DNA of 64,000 bases from Tateyamaria sp. ANG-S1 (GCF_000814025.1 NZ_JWLL01000008.1:58713-122712), one strand, 5' to 3'. Positions 26,694 to 36,141 are shown, counted from the first letter of the stretch. The notes: generated by a model from the sequence alone, not told the origin. Translations and numbers: made by a program.

Positions 26694-27995
26694 ATGCCCC
26701 AGTTTCTTGACCACAGCGATGCCGATTTCGAAGCGCGCTTCACCGGGCTGCTGAATGCCAAGCGTGAAGACAGCCCGGATGTCGACGCCGTCGTCGCAGA
26801 CATCATCGCCGACGTGTGCGCGCGGGGCGACGCAGCCGTCATCGAACTGACCGAGAAATTTGACCGGATCGCACTTACCCCGGACACCATGCGCTTCAGC
26901 GCCGATGAGGTGGCGCAAGCCACCGAAGAGGTCAGCGCAGAAGACCGCGCCGCCCTCACCCTCGCCGCCGACCGCATCCGCGCCTATCACGAACGCCAAA
27001 TGCCCGAAGACGCCCAATGGACGGACGATGCGGGCGCCACCCTCGGCTGGCGCTGGACCCCGGTGTCAGCAGCCGGTCTCTATGTCCCCGGCGGGCTGGC
27101 GACGTACCCGTCCTCCGTCCTGATGAATGCGATCCCGGCCAAGGTCGCGGGGGTAGGGCGGCTCGCCATCACGGTCCCTACGCCCGACGGGGCCATCAAC
27201 CCGCTGGTCCTTCTCGCCGCACAACTGGCAGGCGTGGACGAGATTTATCGCATCGGCGGCGCGCAAGCGATCGCGGCCCTCGCCTACGGCACCGACACGA
27301 TCGCGCCGGTGGACAAGATCACCGGCCCCGGCAACGCCTTTGTCGCCGCCGCCAAGCGGCGCGTCTTCGGCAAGGTCGGCATCGACATGATTGCAGGCCC
27401 GTCCGAGATCCTGATCATCGCAGATGGCGACAACGATCCCGACTGGATCGCCCTCGACCTGCTCAGCCAGGCCGAACACGACGAAAGCGCCCAATCCCTG
27501 CTGATCACGACCGACCCGGCCTTTGGCCGTTCCGTGGCGGAGGCGGTCAATGCGCGTCTCGAAACGCTCGAACGCCGCGCTATCGCAGGCGCAAGCTGGC
27601 GCGATTTCGGCGCCATCGTCACTGTGCCTGACCTTGACGTGGCGGTGGCCCTGTCCGACCGTATCGCACCCGAACACCTCGAACTCTGCGTCGCCGACCC
27701 CGTGGCGCTGTCGGAGAGGATCACCCATGCCGGCGCCATCTTCCTCGGCCAATGGACGCCCGAAGCCATCGGCGACTATATCGGCGGCCCCAACCACGTG
27801 CTGCCCACGGCCCGCTCGGCGCGCTTCTCCTCCGGTCTGTCGGTCATGGATTTCGTCAAGCGCACGACGTTGGCACAGATGACCCCCGACGCCCTGCGCG
27901 CCATCGGTCCGGGGGCGGAGCGGCTGGCCGCGTCCGAAAGCCTTGAGGCGCATGGGCTGTCCGTGACGGCGCGGCTGCGCAAGTTGAACGGGTAG
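26694..27995 (+). CDS. hisD: Histidinol dehydrogenase
   Basis: 433 residues. HisD oxidises histidinol to histidine in two NAD-dependent steps using zinc. Motifs present: GLYVPGGLATYPSSVLMNAI, ITGPGNAFVAAAKR, DMIAGPSEILI, LLSQAEHDESAQS (zinc-binding Gln and His), the catalytic Glu-His pair in IAPEHLEL, and GGPNHVLPT. The ATG at 26694 follows an AAAGGA site. A GC-rich hairpin with a conserved tail follows the stop. It lies in its usual place between the murA block and the UPF0262 gene. Confidence 0.98.
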   Translation: MPQFLDHSDADFEARFTGLLNAKREDSPDVDAVVADIIADVCARGDAAVIELTEKFDRIALTPDTMRFSADEVAQATEEVSAEDRAALTLAADRIRAYHERQMPEDAQWTDDAGATLGWRWTPVSAAGLYVPGGLATYPSSVLMNAIPAKVAGVGRLAITVPTPDGAINPLVLLAAQLAGVDEIYRIGGAQAIAALAYGTDTIAPVDKITGPGNAFVAAAKRRVFGKVGIDMIAGPSEILIIADGDNDPDWIALDLLSQAEHDESAQSLLITTDPAFGRSVAEAVNARLETLERRAIAGASWRDFGAIVTVPDLDVAVALSDRIAPEHLELCVADPVALSERITHAGAIFLGQWTPEAIGDYIGGPNHVLPTARSARFSSGLSVMDFVKRTTLAQMTPDALRAIGPGAERLAASESLEAHGLSVTARLRKLNG

Positions 27996-27996
27996 A

Positions 27997-28050
27997 GGGG
28001 GGCCAGCCCCCCGGCTGCGCCTCCCCCCGAGGTATTTATGGCCAGAAGAA
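27997..28050 (+). terminator. GC-rich hairpin with conserved tail after hisD
   Basis: GGGGGGC (27997-28003) pairs with GCCCCCC (28006-28012); a second C-rich run follows and then the element CCCCCGAGGTATTTATGGCC running on into AGAAGAA. This tail is a common gene-end sequence in Rhodobacteraceae as I recall. There is no long T run. Confidence 0.55.
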
Positions 28051-28155
28051 ATGGGCATGTCCGCGCTTGGAAAATGGGGCGGTCGCCATTGTGTTGACCG
28101 CCGCCAGACCCTAAGCATTGCGAAAGATTGTTTCGTTGCCGAAGGCTCCCGCGCC

Positions 28156-28635
28156 ATGACCCGTATTGCCCGCATCACGCTGGATGATGCCAACCTGCCC
28201 CCTCCAACGCCCGAGATCGAACAGGAACGCAAGGTGGCGATGTTCGATCTGCTGGAGGATAACACTTTTGTCCTGCCCGGCCGTGACGGGCGTGATGTGC
28301 CCGCAGGCCCCTACCATGTCGGTCTTTCGATCCGCGACAAGCGCCTTGTTTTTGATGTGCTGACCGAAGCGGAAGAGAAGGCCGCCGAGTTTCACTTGTC
28401 CCTCGGCCCGTTCCGGCAGGTGGTCAAGGATTACTTCCAAATCTGCGAAAGCTATTTCGAGGCGGTGAAAAAGCTCCCTCCTAGCCAGATCGAGACCATC
28501 GACATGGCCCGCCGCGGCATCCACAATGAAGGCAGCCGGGTCCTGCAGGAGCGGCTCGAAGGCAAGGCCGAGGTCGACACCGACACCGCCCGCCGCCTCT
28601 TTACCCTCATCTGCGTGCTGCATTTCGGCGGATAG
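28156..28635 (+). CDS. UPF0262 family protein
   Basis: 159 residues from ATG 28156 (MTRIARITLDDANLPPPTPE). VAMFDLLEDNTFVLPG, GPYHVGLSIRDKRLVFDVLT and QVVKDYFQICESYFEAVKKL identify UPF0262, an alphaproteobacterial family of unknown function normally found next to hisD. The frame is open further upstream to 28051, but those residues are not family sequence. The gene ends one base before the phosphatase start. Confidence 0.92.
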   Translation: MTRIARITLDDANLPPPTPEIEQERKVAMFDLLEDNTFVLPGRDGRDVPAGPYHVGLSIRDKRLVFDVLTEAEEKAAEFHLSLGPFRQVVKDYFQICESYFEAVKKLPPSQIETIDMARRGIHNEGSRVLQERLEGKAEVDTDTARRLFTLICVLHFGG

Positions 28636-29097
28636 ATGACCGAGACGCTGCCCCAATCCATCCTCTTCTGCTGCGACCACAACGCGGTCCGCTCCCCCAT
28701 GGCAGAGGGGATCATGAAGAAGTTCTATGGCACGGGCACCTATGTCCAGTCGGTAGGGGTCAAGAACGACATGGAGATCGACGGCTTCTCCATCGCCGTC
28801 TGCCAGGAAATGGGGGTCGAACTCAGCCGCCACCGCTCGCGCAGCTTCGACGAGATGGAGGAGTGGGGCGACGACCTCAGCTCCTTCGACCTCGTCGTCG
28901 CGCTCAGCCCCGCCAGCCAGCGCCGCGCGCTGGAACTCACGCGCTATTTCCACCTGGAGGTCGAATACTGGCCCATCCTCGACCCCACCGGCCTGGGCGA
29001 GACGCGCGAGGCCAAGCTCGAAAGCTACCGCGCCGCGCGGGATCAGATCATCGAACGCCTCACCGAACGCTGGGGCGGGGGAAAGGACGCAAGCTGA
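28636..29097 (+). CDS. Low-molecular-weight protein-tyrosine-phosphatase-like protein
   Basis: 153 residues. The P-loop CDHNAVRSPMAEG fits the CX5R(S/T) rule with Cys13 and Arg19; the general acid aspartate lies in YWPILDPTGLGET. The fold also serves arsenate reductases, so the substrate is uncertain. The adjoining UPF0262 gene ends at 28635 and the following gene starts in this stop codon (TGATG), so all three are likely cotranscribed. This order with hisD is conserved in relatives. Confidence 0.88.
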   Translation: MTETLPQSILFCCDHNAVRSPMAEGIMKKFYGTGTYVQSVGVKNDMEIDGFSIAVCQEMGVELSRHRSRSFDEMEEWGDDLSSFDLVVALSPASQRRALELTRYFHLEVEYWPILDPTGLGETREAKLESYRAARDQIIERLTERWGGGKDAS

Positions 29098-29489
29098 TGG
29101 ACGTGGTGCACCGTTATTTCGAAGCCTTCAACGCAGGCGACACGGGCGGGATGCTCGACTGCCTGACCGACGACATCGCGCACCATGTGAACGAGGGTCA
29201 GGTGCGCACGGGCAAAGCGCTCTTCCGCGCGTTCTGCGAACACATGAGCCGCTGCTATAGCGAAAACCTCACCGACATGATGATCTTCTCCGCCGCAAAC
29301 GGCACCCGCGCGGCGGCCGAATACACCGTCAACGGCACCTATCTGCAAACGGACGATGGCCTGCCCGCCGCCACAGGCCAGACCTACCAACTCCCCGCCG
29401 GGTCCTTCTTTGACATCCGCGACGGGCGCATCGCCCGCGTCACCACCTACTACAACCTCGCCGACTGGATCCGTCAGGTCCGCGCATGA
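29097..29489 (+). CDS. SnoaL/NTF2-like protein
   Basis: 130 residues: MDVVHRYFEAFNAGDTGGML, then CLTDDIAHHVNEGQVRTG, ending SFFDIRDGRIARVTTYYNLA. This is the polyketide-cyclase-like NTF2 cone fold (short helices, then curved sheet), used by isomerases, hydrolases and binding proteins. It overlaps the phosphatase stop by one base and the next gene by four, so it is coupled to both. A substrate cannot be named. Confidence 0.85.
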   Translation: MDVVHRYFEAFNAGDTGGMLDCLTDDIAHHVNEGQVRTGKALFRAFCEHMSRCYSENLTDMMIFSAANGTRAAAEYTVNGTYLQTDDGLPAATGQTYQLPAGSFFDIRDGRIARVTTYYNLADWIRQVRA

Positions 29490-30067
29490 GGGTGGAGACG
29501 CTCATCGGGCCGGACATCGCCGACGCGCTCGATGACGTGGCCCGCCTGCGCCTCGCCGTCTTCCGCGACTGGCCCTACCTCTACGAGGGCGACTTCACCT
29601 ACGAACGCCGCTACCTCGAAGTCTACGAACAAAGCAACCGCGCCGTCATCGTGGCGGTCTACGACGGCGACTGGATGGTGGGCGCCGCCACGGCAGCACC
29701 ACTCTCCGAACATGCGGATGCGTTTTCCGAGGCGTTCGACGGCACCACCATCAACATCGAAACCTGTTTCTACTGCGGGGAAAGCGTGCTTCTGCCACGC
29801 TTCCGCGGACAGGGCTATGGCCACGCCTTCTTTGATGCGCGCGAGGGGCACGCCAAGGCCAAAGGATACACGCAGATGTGCTTTGCCTCGATCGTGCGGC
29901 CACCGGATCACCCGCTAAAACCCGCCGCCTACCGCTCGCTTGAGCCGTTCTGGGAACGGCGCGGCTACACACGGATGCCCGGCGTGATCGCGCATTTCCC
30001 CTGGAAAGACATAGACCAGGCGGTCGAGACGGACAAACCCCTGCAGTTCTGGATCAAGGATCTCTAG
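29486..30067 (+). CDS. GNAT-family acetyltransferase
   Basis: 193 residues. VARLRLAVFRDWPYLYEGDF and ERRYLEVYEQS start the domain; VLLPRFRGQGYGHAFFDARE is the acetyl-CoA P-loop (R/QxxGxG), and FWERRGYTRMPGVIAHFPWK closes it. It starts with ATGA overlap on the NTF2-like gene. The acceptor is unknown. Its stop is separated from the convergent lipoprotein gene by one base. Confidence 0.85.
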   Translation: MRVETLIGPDIADALDDVARLRLAVFRDWPYLYEGDFTYERRYLEVYEQSNRAVIVAVYDGDWMVGAATAAPLSEHADAFSEAFDGTTINIETCFYCGESVLLPRFRGQGYGHAFFDAREGHAKAKGYTQMCFASIVRPPDHPLKPAAYRSLEPFWERRGYTRMPGVIAHFPWKDIDQAVETDKPLQFWIKDL

Positions 30068-30068
30068 C

Positions 30069-30428
30069 TCAGGTACACTGCCGCGCGGCACTGTCGCCAT
30101 AGGCCTTCCAGCGCGTCCAGAACCGCTCATCCCCGGGACGATCCGATTGGCGCACAATCTGGGCCTGCTGCGGGTCGCTGAAAAACCCCGCACCCCGGCG
30201 CTGATCGCTCCCGGACAGGGATTGGTTGGCAACAGCCTGCACACATCCGCAGCGCGCGCGGCTGGCCTGACTGCGACCGCCACTGCGACAGGCGGAATAG
30301 ATGGGCCCAGTGGCAAACAGCACGGCATTCTGCGGCACCGCCCGCGTGCTGGAATAGGAAGATCCGCCGCCACAGGCGCTCAGGCCCAGCATGGCCGCGC
30401 AGGCGAAAATAGTGGTCAAGACTTTCAT
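30069..30428 (-). CDS. Putative lipoprotein
   Basis: 119 residues. MKVLTTIFACAAMLGLSACG is a lipoprotein signal with the lipobox LSAC, Cys19 being the acylated residue. The mature part (GGGSSYSSTRAVPQNAVLFA) contains four or more further cysteines (YSACRSGG, RARCGCVQAVANQSLSGSDQ, ARQCT), which may pair in the periplasm. ATG 30428 is preferred over upstream starts because the signal peptide begins there. Family unknown. Confidence 0.7.
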   Translation of the reverse strand: MKVLTTIFACAAMLGLSACGGGSSYSSTRAVPQNAVLFATGPIYSACRSGGRSQASRARCGCVQAVANQSLSGSDQRRGAGFFSDPQQAQIVRQSDRPGDERFWTRWKAYGDSAARQCT

Positions 30429-30708
30429 GGTTCTGCTCGTCTCTGCCATGGCGGGTTGTCCCGCTCTGAATGTAACAAAGTATGGCGCATCGCGATTGCA
30501 AGGGCAATTCACGTTCCAGCGCGTGGGCAAAGCCCACCCGCGTCGCCCCGGCAGCGTATTTCGCAGAAATGCGCGAGAGGGGCCAGCGTGCGGCCCCACC
30601 ACCCGTTTCCAAAGCATTCTAAAGAAAAACCCCGCCGACGCACGGGCCCTTGATTTGACCGAACTCATCCGTCTGGCTATGTCATCGGCAAAAGACCGGA
30701 GAGCAGAC

Positions 30709-30834
30709 ATGACCCGCACCCGCCTGATCCTGCTGGCAACCCTTGCCGCAACAGCCCTGACCGCCTGCGAAACAGCCAAAGGCTTCGGCCGCGACATCAC
30801 CCGCGCCGCCGACGCGGTGGACCGGGCACTTTAA
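30709..30834 (+). CDS. Entericidin-like lipoprotein peptide
   Basis: 41 residues: MTRTRLILLATLAATALTAC then ETAKGFGRDITRAADAVDRA and L. The signal ends in a lipobox (LTAC) and the short mature helix with a GxGRDI motif is that of entericidin A/B-type antitoxin or bacteriolytic lipopeptides. GGAG at 30698-30701 precedes ATG 30709. Such single peptides are widespread in alphaproteobacteria and their role is not established. Confidence 0.75.
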   Translation: MTRTRLILLATLAATALTACETAKGFGRDITRAADAVDRAL

Positions 30835-31195
30835 AGGGCCGCCGTAGGGCACGCATTCACTGCGCACGCTTCAACCGGGTCAAATGCACCCGTAGGGCGG
30901 AGTTCCACCCCGCCACCCCGATCAAACACCCTCAAGAACCGCTGTTCTCCGCACCCGGGCGCGGAATCAAGGCCGCAGGCCGCCGCGCCTCGACAGGCCC
31001 TCCCACGGCCTGTCGATTTGGCCGATCTTGCCGCTCCGGTGAAACGGAAGACGTACCTGGCAGCAATAAAGCGCTGACGAACAAAAGTCGCATCGACAGC
31101 CCATGGCCTGCCGATGCGCGGGAGTATCACCTAATTTACACCGTTTGGCGGGGTTTCACCCCGCCAAACCACATCTCAACACCGATGAACGCTAT
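30835..31195. other. Intergenic region with REP-like hairpins
   Basis: No gene. It contains GTAGGGC marks at 30844 and 30892; the second leads into the hairpin 30896-30914 (GGCGGAGT/ACCCCGCC, one mismatch). A perfect 11-base-stem hairpin lies at 31144-31168 (TTTGGCGGGGT / ACCCCGCCAAA, loop TTC). These resemble the two hairpins inside the RAYT gene at 35799-35867. Confidence 0.6.
31144..31168. repeat. REP-like palindrome
   Basis: Stem TTTGGCGGGGT pairs perfectly with ACCCCGCCAAA around loop TTC. The core GGGGT-TTC-ACCCC is the same form as the left RAYT hairpin (GGGGT-TCC-ACCCC). Confidence 0.65.
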
Positions 31196-32572
31196 CTAAG
31201 CGTCATAAATCGGCGGCAATCTCGCCGCCTCGGGTTTTGGCTCTGCCGTGCCCATATCCGAAGTCCACCCGCGAAAATTCTCTAGCGTCAGATCACTCGG
31301 CCAATCCCCGAAGAAATGGCCAATAGCCAAACCCAGAGACCCAACAAGGCCAGCGCCAAATGCTGTACCTGCCGCCTTCAGCGCACTTTGCGTGAAGAGC
31401 CCATGAACCGTCTTCGCGCGGGCATCCCGCAAATCCGCTTCCAGCCGCGCAATCTTGGTGTTCAGGGTCTCAATGTCGTCCGCCAGCTTGCGAGCCTTCG
31501 TCTCGGCGCGTTCGGAACTTTTTACCGTCACCGCTATCCGCCGAAACAGCGCTGGCACATCCTCCAGATGCGCCAGCGCATCCGGCAAACAATTCGCCGG
31601 AGCCTCCTTTAAATACTGCGAAATCGCGCGCTCAAGGGTGTCCGCGGCACCTTCTGCGGCCAAGGCTGTCATGTCTGGGGAGGCCAGCAGACGTTGAACA
31701 TGCTCCAACAGCTTTTTTCGTTGTAACTCCGGTACGTTGTCAGGACGATCGAACCGCCCTTTACGCTCGGCTTCGATCTGCCTGATCGCCGCCGCTACTT
31801 TTGCTACAGCATCTTCTCCCTCCCAAACCTCATTTGGAAGCTTCGCTACTTCAATCGCCAAATCCCAATCACGAAATGTGCCATCCCACATGCCACGATA
31901 CCAATCCGCCCAGAACGCCCAATCCTGGCGGCTATAAAGGCTCTGCATAAACTGCCCGTGCGCGATGAACAGAGCCTCGGGCACATTGCTGCCACTCCAC
32001 AACGGTAGATCGACCAAATGATCAGCAGTGAAAGCACTATCGATTTGCATCGCCAAGAATCCAGCTGCTTTCGGGACGAAACCCTGTGACTTTACGCGGT
32101 CGCGGTAACAGACGGCCACGATTGCTGAATTTGAATAACGCCCGCTAAACGCGGCTGAATTCGCCGAAAGGTGGGCGTCATAATCAATGGTTTCCACGGC
32201 GGATATGGCCGCACGCGCTGCTTCATTGGCGGCGGAGTGTGTGATGGATTCTGGTGAGAAAGAGATGTCAAAATTTGGTTCAGGGGATGGGACCGAATGC
32301 ATTGCGGACTCCGCAGCGAACGCTGCAGATTCGGCGATTGTGCTGAACCGTTTCTGACCATGAGCCGAGCCAGTAATGGTGTATACGTAGGACGTGAGAG
32401 CTGCGCGCAGTGTAAGGAGCGTACGTAGTTCACGTAGCTTTCCCTCCAACAGTCCAACGCATCCGGCAACCCTAAGGGCGGCTCGACTGCCCAATGCACA
32501 GCGTTTTTCGCGACTTTGTGCTTCAAACCACGACGTAGCGGCATCCATGTCTGAAAAATCAACATCTGCCAT
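31196..32572 (-). CDS. Hypothetical protein with C-terminal membrane segment
   Basis: 458 residues from ATG 32572 ([20 protein letters not shown]), preceded by GGTGGGG. The N-terminal region has [15 protein letters not shown] helices and long Ala/Ser-rich stretches ([14 protein letters not shown]). A WSGSN...[14 protein letters not shown] segment (residues of about 195-235) is a Trp-rich motif seen in a Rhodobacteraceae family of unknown function that I recall only loosely. A coiled coil runs through [20 protein letters not shown], followed by one hydrophobic helix ([20 protein letters not shown]). Divergent from lepA, 60 bases away. Confidence 0.7.
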   Translation of the reverse strand: MADVDFSDMDAATSWFEAQSREKRCALGSRAALRVAGCVGLLEGKLRELRTLLTLRAALTSYVYTITGSAHGQKRFSTIAESAAFAAESAMHSVPSPEPNFDISFSPESITHSAANEAARAAISAVETIDYDAHLSANSAAFSGRYSNSAIVAVCYRDRVKSQGFVPKAAGFLAMQIDSAFTADHLVDLPLWSGSNVPEALFIAHGQFMQSLYSRQDWAFWADWYRGMWDGTFRDWDLAIEVAKLPNEVWEGEDAVAKVAAAIRQIEAERKGRFDRPDNVPELQRKKLLEHVQRLLASPDMTALAAEGAADTLERAISQYLKEAPANCLPDALAHLEDVPALFRRIAVTVKSSERAETKARKLADDIETLNTKIARLEADLRDARAKTVHGLFTQSALKAAGTAFGAGLVGSLGLAIGHFFGDWPSDLTLENFRGWTSDMGTAEPKPEAARLPPIYDA

Positions 32573-32635
32573 CGTCACCCCACCTGCGACACCAACCCCA
32601 TTGCCAAACCCCAAAAACCCTTACATATCCCAACC

Positions 32636-34432
32636 ATGACACCGCTCAGCCATATCCGCAATTTCTCTATCGTCGCCCATATCGACCACGGGAAATCGAC
32701 CCTTGCCGACCGCCTGATCCAGTCCACCAACACGGTGGCCGACCGGGACATGAAGGAACAGCTGCTCGACAGCATGGATATCGAGCGCGAGCGGGGCATC
32801 ACGATCAAGGCCAACACGGTCCGCATCGACTACACCGCGCAGGATGGTGAGCACTACGTCCTCAACCTCATCGACACCCCCGGCCACGTGGACTTCGCCT
32901 ACGAGGTCAGCCGGTCGATGCGCGCCGTTGAAGGCTCGCTTCTGGTCGTCGACAGCACCCAGGGGGTCGAGGCGCAGACACTCGCCAACGTCTACCAGGC
33001 CATCGACGCTGACCACGAAATCGTCCCCGTTTTCAACAAGATCGACCTGCCCGCCTCCGACATCGATCGCGTCGCCGAGCAGGTCGAGGATGTGATCGGC
33101 ATCGACGCGAGCGGCGCCATCGCCGTCTCCGCCAAAACGGGCCAGGGCATCCAGGAAACGCTGGAATCCATCGTCACCCAACTCCCCGCACCAACGGGCG
33201 ACCCCGACGCCGACCTCAAGGCCATGCTGGTCGACAGCTGGTACGACAGCTACCTCGGCGTCATCGTCCTCATCCGCGTCATCGACGGGCGGCTCAAGAA
33301 GGGGGAAAAGATCAAGTTCGTCTCGAACGGCACCATCCACCACGTCGACCGCGTCGGCGTCTTCCGCCCCGCCATGCAGAACGTGGACTCACTCGGCCCC
33401 GGCGAAATCGGCTTCCTCACGGCGTCGATCAAACAGGTCCGCGACACCCGCGTCGGTGACACGATCACCCATGAACGCAAGGAAGTCGAACCGCTCCCCG
33501 GCTTCAAACCCGCGCAACCGGTTGTCTTCTGCGGCCTCTTCCCCGTGGACTCCGCCGAATTCGAAGACCTCCGCGACGCCATCGACAAACTCGCCCTCAA
33601 CGACGCCTCCTTCTCCTTCGAAATGGAAACCTCTGCCGCCCTCGGCTTCGGCTTCCGCTGCGGCTTCCTCGGGCTTCTGCACCTCGAAGTGATCCGCGAC
33701 CGGATCGAGCGGGAATACGGCATCGAACTGATCACCACCGCGCCCTCGGTCATCTACCACGTCCACATGCGCGACGGCACGATGATGGAGCTGCACAACC
33801 CCGCCGACATGCCCGACCTCACCCATGTCGATCACCTCGAAGAGCCGCGGATCAAGGCGACCATCCTCGTCCCCGACGACTACCTCGGCGACGTACTGAA
33901 ACTCTGCCAGGACCGCCGCGGGATACAAGAAGACCTCACCTACGCCGGCACCCGCGCCATGGTCGTCTATGACCTGCCGCTGAACGAGGTGGTGTTCGAC
34001 TTCTACGACCGCCTGAAATCGGTGACCAAGGGCTATGCGTCCTTCGACTACCAACTGACGGGCTACCGCACGGACAACCTGGTGAAAATGTCGATCCTGG
34101 TGAATGACGAGCCTGTGGACGCCCTGTCGATCATGGTCCACCGCGACCGGGCAGAGATGCGCGGGCGTGCCATGGTCGAAAAGCTCAAAGACCTGATCCC
34201 CCGCCACATGTTCAAAATCCCGATCCAGGCGGCGATTGGGGGCAAAGTGATTGCGCGCGAGACGCTGTCAGCGATGCGCAAGGACGTGACGGCGAAATGC
34301 TACGGCGGGGACGCGACGCGGAAGCGGAAGCTGCTGGATAAGCAGAAGGCCGGGAAGAAGAAGATGCGTCAGTTTGGGAAGGTGGATATCCCGCAGGAGG
34401 CATTCATCAGCGCGTTGAAGATGGATGGGTAG
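32636..34432 (+). CDS. lepA: Elongation factor 4 (LepA), ribosomal back-translocase GTPase
   Basis: 598 residues, full length. LepA is a GTPase that binds ribosomes and acts on stalled or mis-translocated complexes and in initiation. G motifs: [29 protein letters not shown] and SAKTGQG. LepA-specific segments include [13 protein letters not shown] and the C-terminal domain with [20 protein letters not shown] and [18 protein letters not shown]. The stop overlaps the start of the SIR2-like gene by eight bases. Confidence 0.98.
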   Translation: MTPLSHIRNFSIVAHIDHGKSTLADRLIQSTNTVADRDMKEQLLDSMDIERERGITIKANTVRIDYTAQDGEHYVLNLIDTPGHVDFAYEVSRSMRAVEGSLLVVDSTQGVEAQTLANVYQAIDADHEIVPVFNKIDLPASDIDRVAEQVEDVIGIDASGAIAVSAKTGQGIQETLESIVTQLPAPTGDPDADLKAMLVDSWYDSYLGVIVLIRVIDGRLKKGEKIKFVSNGTIHHVDRVGVFRPAMQNVDSLGPGEIGFLTASIKQVRDTRVGDTITHERKEVEPLPGFKPAQPVVFCGLFPVDSAEFEDLRDAIDKLALNDASFSFEMETSAALGFGFRCGFLGLLHLEVIRDRIEREYGIELITTAPSVIYHVHMRDGTMMELHNPADMPDLTHVDHLEEPRIKATILVPDDYLGDVLKLCQDRRGIQEDLTYAGTRAMVVYDLPLNEVVFDFYDRLKSVTKGYASFDYQLTGYRTDNLVKMSILVNDEPVDALSIMVHRDRAEMRGRAMVEKLKDLIPRHMFKIPIQAAIGGKVIARETLSAMRKDVTAKCYGGDATRKRKLLDKQKAGKKKMRQFGKVDIPQEAFISALKMDG

Positions 34433-35519
34433 TACCCAAGACAGATCGGTATTCGTCGTCGGGGCGGGTGCTAGTTACGAATTTGGTTTACCAGTCGGGA
34501 CGTCGCTGCAAAGTGAGATTTCACACCTCACGCGAATGAACACTTCCAGTCGTACTATTCGCGCATACTCACACAACGGCAAGTTCTTAGATTTGCTTCC
34601 AGCCGCCACGGGTATGCAGCGATACACCACAGGTGAACTTGCCAAATTGGCACAAAAGGCAGACCATCTGTCAAAAGGTGTTCAACATGCGGCTTCTATT
34701 GATAACTATATACATGCACATCGCGAAGACCTGGAAATAGTGTCAATTGGAAAGCTTGCGATTTCACAATGTATCTTGAACGCCGAAAAGGAAAGTACTC
34801 TAGCACATGATGGTGAAAAATTCGGTTTTTCTTCGCCGAATATTCGTGACCGAACGCGCCCCGAAAACAGTTGGCTTGGGGTCTTGGTGAAATTCTTGTC
34901 TGCAGGAAAAAACTTCGAGGAGTTTTGCGATGCTCTTTCGACAATCACATTTGTTTGCTTCAACTACGATAGGTGTATCGAAAGATATTTCTTTGGAGTA
35001 GGATCACTCATCTATCCTCATGACCAGTTTAATTTTTCCCAACTTGACGCAGCGCTGAACGTAATCCATCCGTATGGTTCATTGGGAGCTTTGCAATATC
35101 AATCTGTTGGAGATACCGGCTTTGTAAAAGTAGATGATGATCATCTACTTTTACAAGCGTCTAGAAACATCAAGACATTTACTGAAGGAATGGATTCCAA
35201 GGCGCGGCAGGAAATCAGCACTGCCTTCGAAGGAGCCGACATAGCTATTTTTTTAGGCTACGGGTTCATCGCAACTAACGATGACTTTTTATTTGGAGCT
35301 GCTCCATTCGAGATTAAAAATGTTTTCGGAACTGTGTTTGGGGTTTCCCAAGAGCGTACTGCATTTATCGACCAAAAGTTGCGTCAGAACTGTATGATGT
35401 TGCAAAATCCACGCGGTGGATTGGTTCAAAGGGGTTCGCCAAACCTGCGTTCCGAAACATGCGCTGACCTGATGCAGCGCTTTTCCCATGTTTTTGAAGG
35501 AATAGGTCGAATCCAATAA
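34425..35519 (+). CDS. SIR2-like domain protein, candidate defence NADase
   Basis: 364 residues. [20 protein letters not shown] is the NAD-binding glycine loop. [16 protein letters not shown] supplies the Asn180-Asp182 pair, [11 protein letters not shown] the catalytic His215, and [16 protein letters not shown] the late G-x-G...N motif. This set matches SIR2-like proteins of antiphage systems, which degrade NAD on infection, rather than metabolic sirtuins (no zinc-finger cysteines). The gene is strongly AT-rich against its neighbours, a sign of transfer. ATG 34425 lies inside the end of lepA with no clear ribosome site, so translation may be coupled or start downstream. No partner defence gene is adjacent; a RAYT gene follows. 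Confidence 0.75.
   Translation: MGSTQDRSVFVVGAGASYEFGLPVGTSLQSEISHLTRMNTSSRTIRAYSHNGKFLDLLPAATGMQRYTTGELAKLAQKADHLSKGVQHAASIDNYIHAHREDLEIVSIGKLAISQCILNAEKESTLAHDGEKFGFSSPNIRDRTRPENSWLGVLVKFLSAGKNFEEFCDALSTITFVCFNYDRCIERYFFGVGSLIYPHDQFNFSQLDAALNVIHPYGSLGALQYQSVGDTGFVKVDDDHLLLQASRNIKTFTEGMDSKARQEISTAFEGADIAIFLGYGFIATNDDFLFGAAPFEIKNVFGTVFGVSQERTAFIDQKLRQNCMMLQNPRGGLVQRGSPNLRSETCADLMQRFSHVFEGIGRIQ
35122..35156. repeat. 35-bp near-perfect palindrome inside the SIR2-like gene
   Basis: The 17-base arm TTGTAAAAGTAGATGAT (35122-35138) and its exact complement at 35140-35156 flank one G. It is coding (residues of about 233-244, [10 protein letters not shown]) and would give a very stable hairpin. Confidence 0.85.
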
Positions 35520-35580
35520 TTCTTTAGAGAAAGTAGGATGGGGTTTTATTTTCTGAACAAATGACGAAGTAAAACTCGCC

Positions 35581-36141
35581 TTACCCCACCAAATCCATAC
35601 CCGCCCGAAACCGCGCATCCCAATGCACACTCGAATGCGCCCAATCCTCGGGCCGTTCCACAAACCCATGTTTCACCGGGTTCACCCAACAATACCGGAC
35701 ATGTGCGAGGTAATCGGCCTCATCCCGAATGTGATGCTCCCAGAACCGCCTCTGCCAAACCCCCGCATCCCCCTTCGCGATCTTGCTTGCCGAACGCCGT
35801 AGGGTGGGGTTCCACCCCACCGCATGTCCCAACCTTTTGGCATTGGTGGGTTGAAAACCCACCCTACCGGCATCGCGGATGTTGCGCGTAAACCGCGCTT
35901 TGATCGCCCCCCACCTTGTCGAAAAATCCCGATCCCCAACCGGCAACGTCCACACACAATGCAAATGGTCCGGCAAAACCACAAACGCATCAATGTGGAA
36001 CGGCCGCTCCGCCTTCGTCACCCGCACCGCCGTGCGCAACGCATCAACCTCATCCACCAACATGCGACTTCCCCGGCGCGCCAACGCAACGGTGAAAAAC
36101 ACGCAACCCCCTGACACCTTCGGACGAACATAATTCGGCAT
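35581..36141 (-). CDS. REP-associated tyrosine transposase (RAYT, Y1/TnpA_REP type)
   Basis: 186 residues. RAYTs are single-strand nucleases that bind and probably spread REP hairpins. The metal-binding HxH is in VVLPDHLHCVWTLP (His59, His61) and the nucleophilic Tyr is likely Tyr150 in HVRYCWVNPVKHGFV. WQRRFWEHHIRDEADYLAHV is family signature. Residues of about 92-115 (VGFQPTNAKRLGHAVGWNPT) are not family sequence: they are the translation of a 69-bp REP double hairpin inserted in frame, so the protein is longer than usual by 23 residues. Whether it stays active is unknown. Confidence 0.9.
   Translation of the reverse strand: MPNYVRPKVSGGCVFFTVALARRGSRMLVDEVDALRTAVRVTKAERPFHIDAFVVLPDHLHCVWTLPVGDRDFSTRWGAIKARFTRNIRDAGRVGFQPTNAKRLGHAVGWNPTLRRSASKIAKGDAGVWQRRFWEHHIRDEADYLAHVRYCWVNPVKHGFVERPEDWAHSSVHWDARFRAGMDLVG
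35799..35867. repeat. REP doublet (BIME-like) inserted in frame in the RAYT gene
   Basis: The outer ends GTAGGGTGGG and CCCACCCTAC are complementary. Inside are two hairpins, GGTGGGGT-TCC-ACCCCACC and GGTGGGTT-GAA-AACCCACC, joined by about 25 bases. Total length 69, a multiple of three, with no stop codon in the reading frame. Confidence 0.9.

Noticed and set aside
27066..28265. Long minus-strand frame (399 codons) opposite hisD and UPF0262
   Set aside because: Antisense of two recognised genes with low-complexity G/D/R composition; no family signature.
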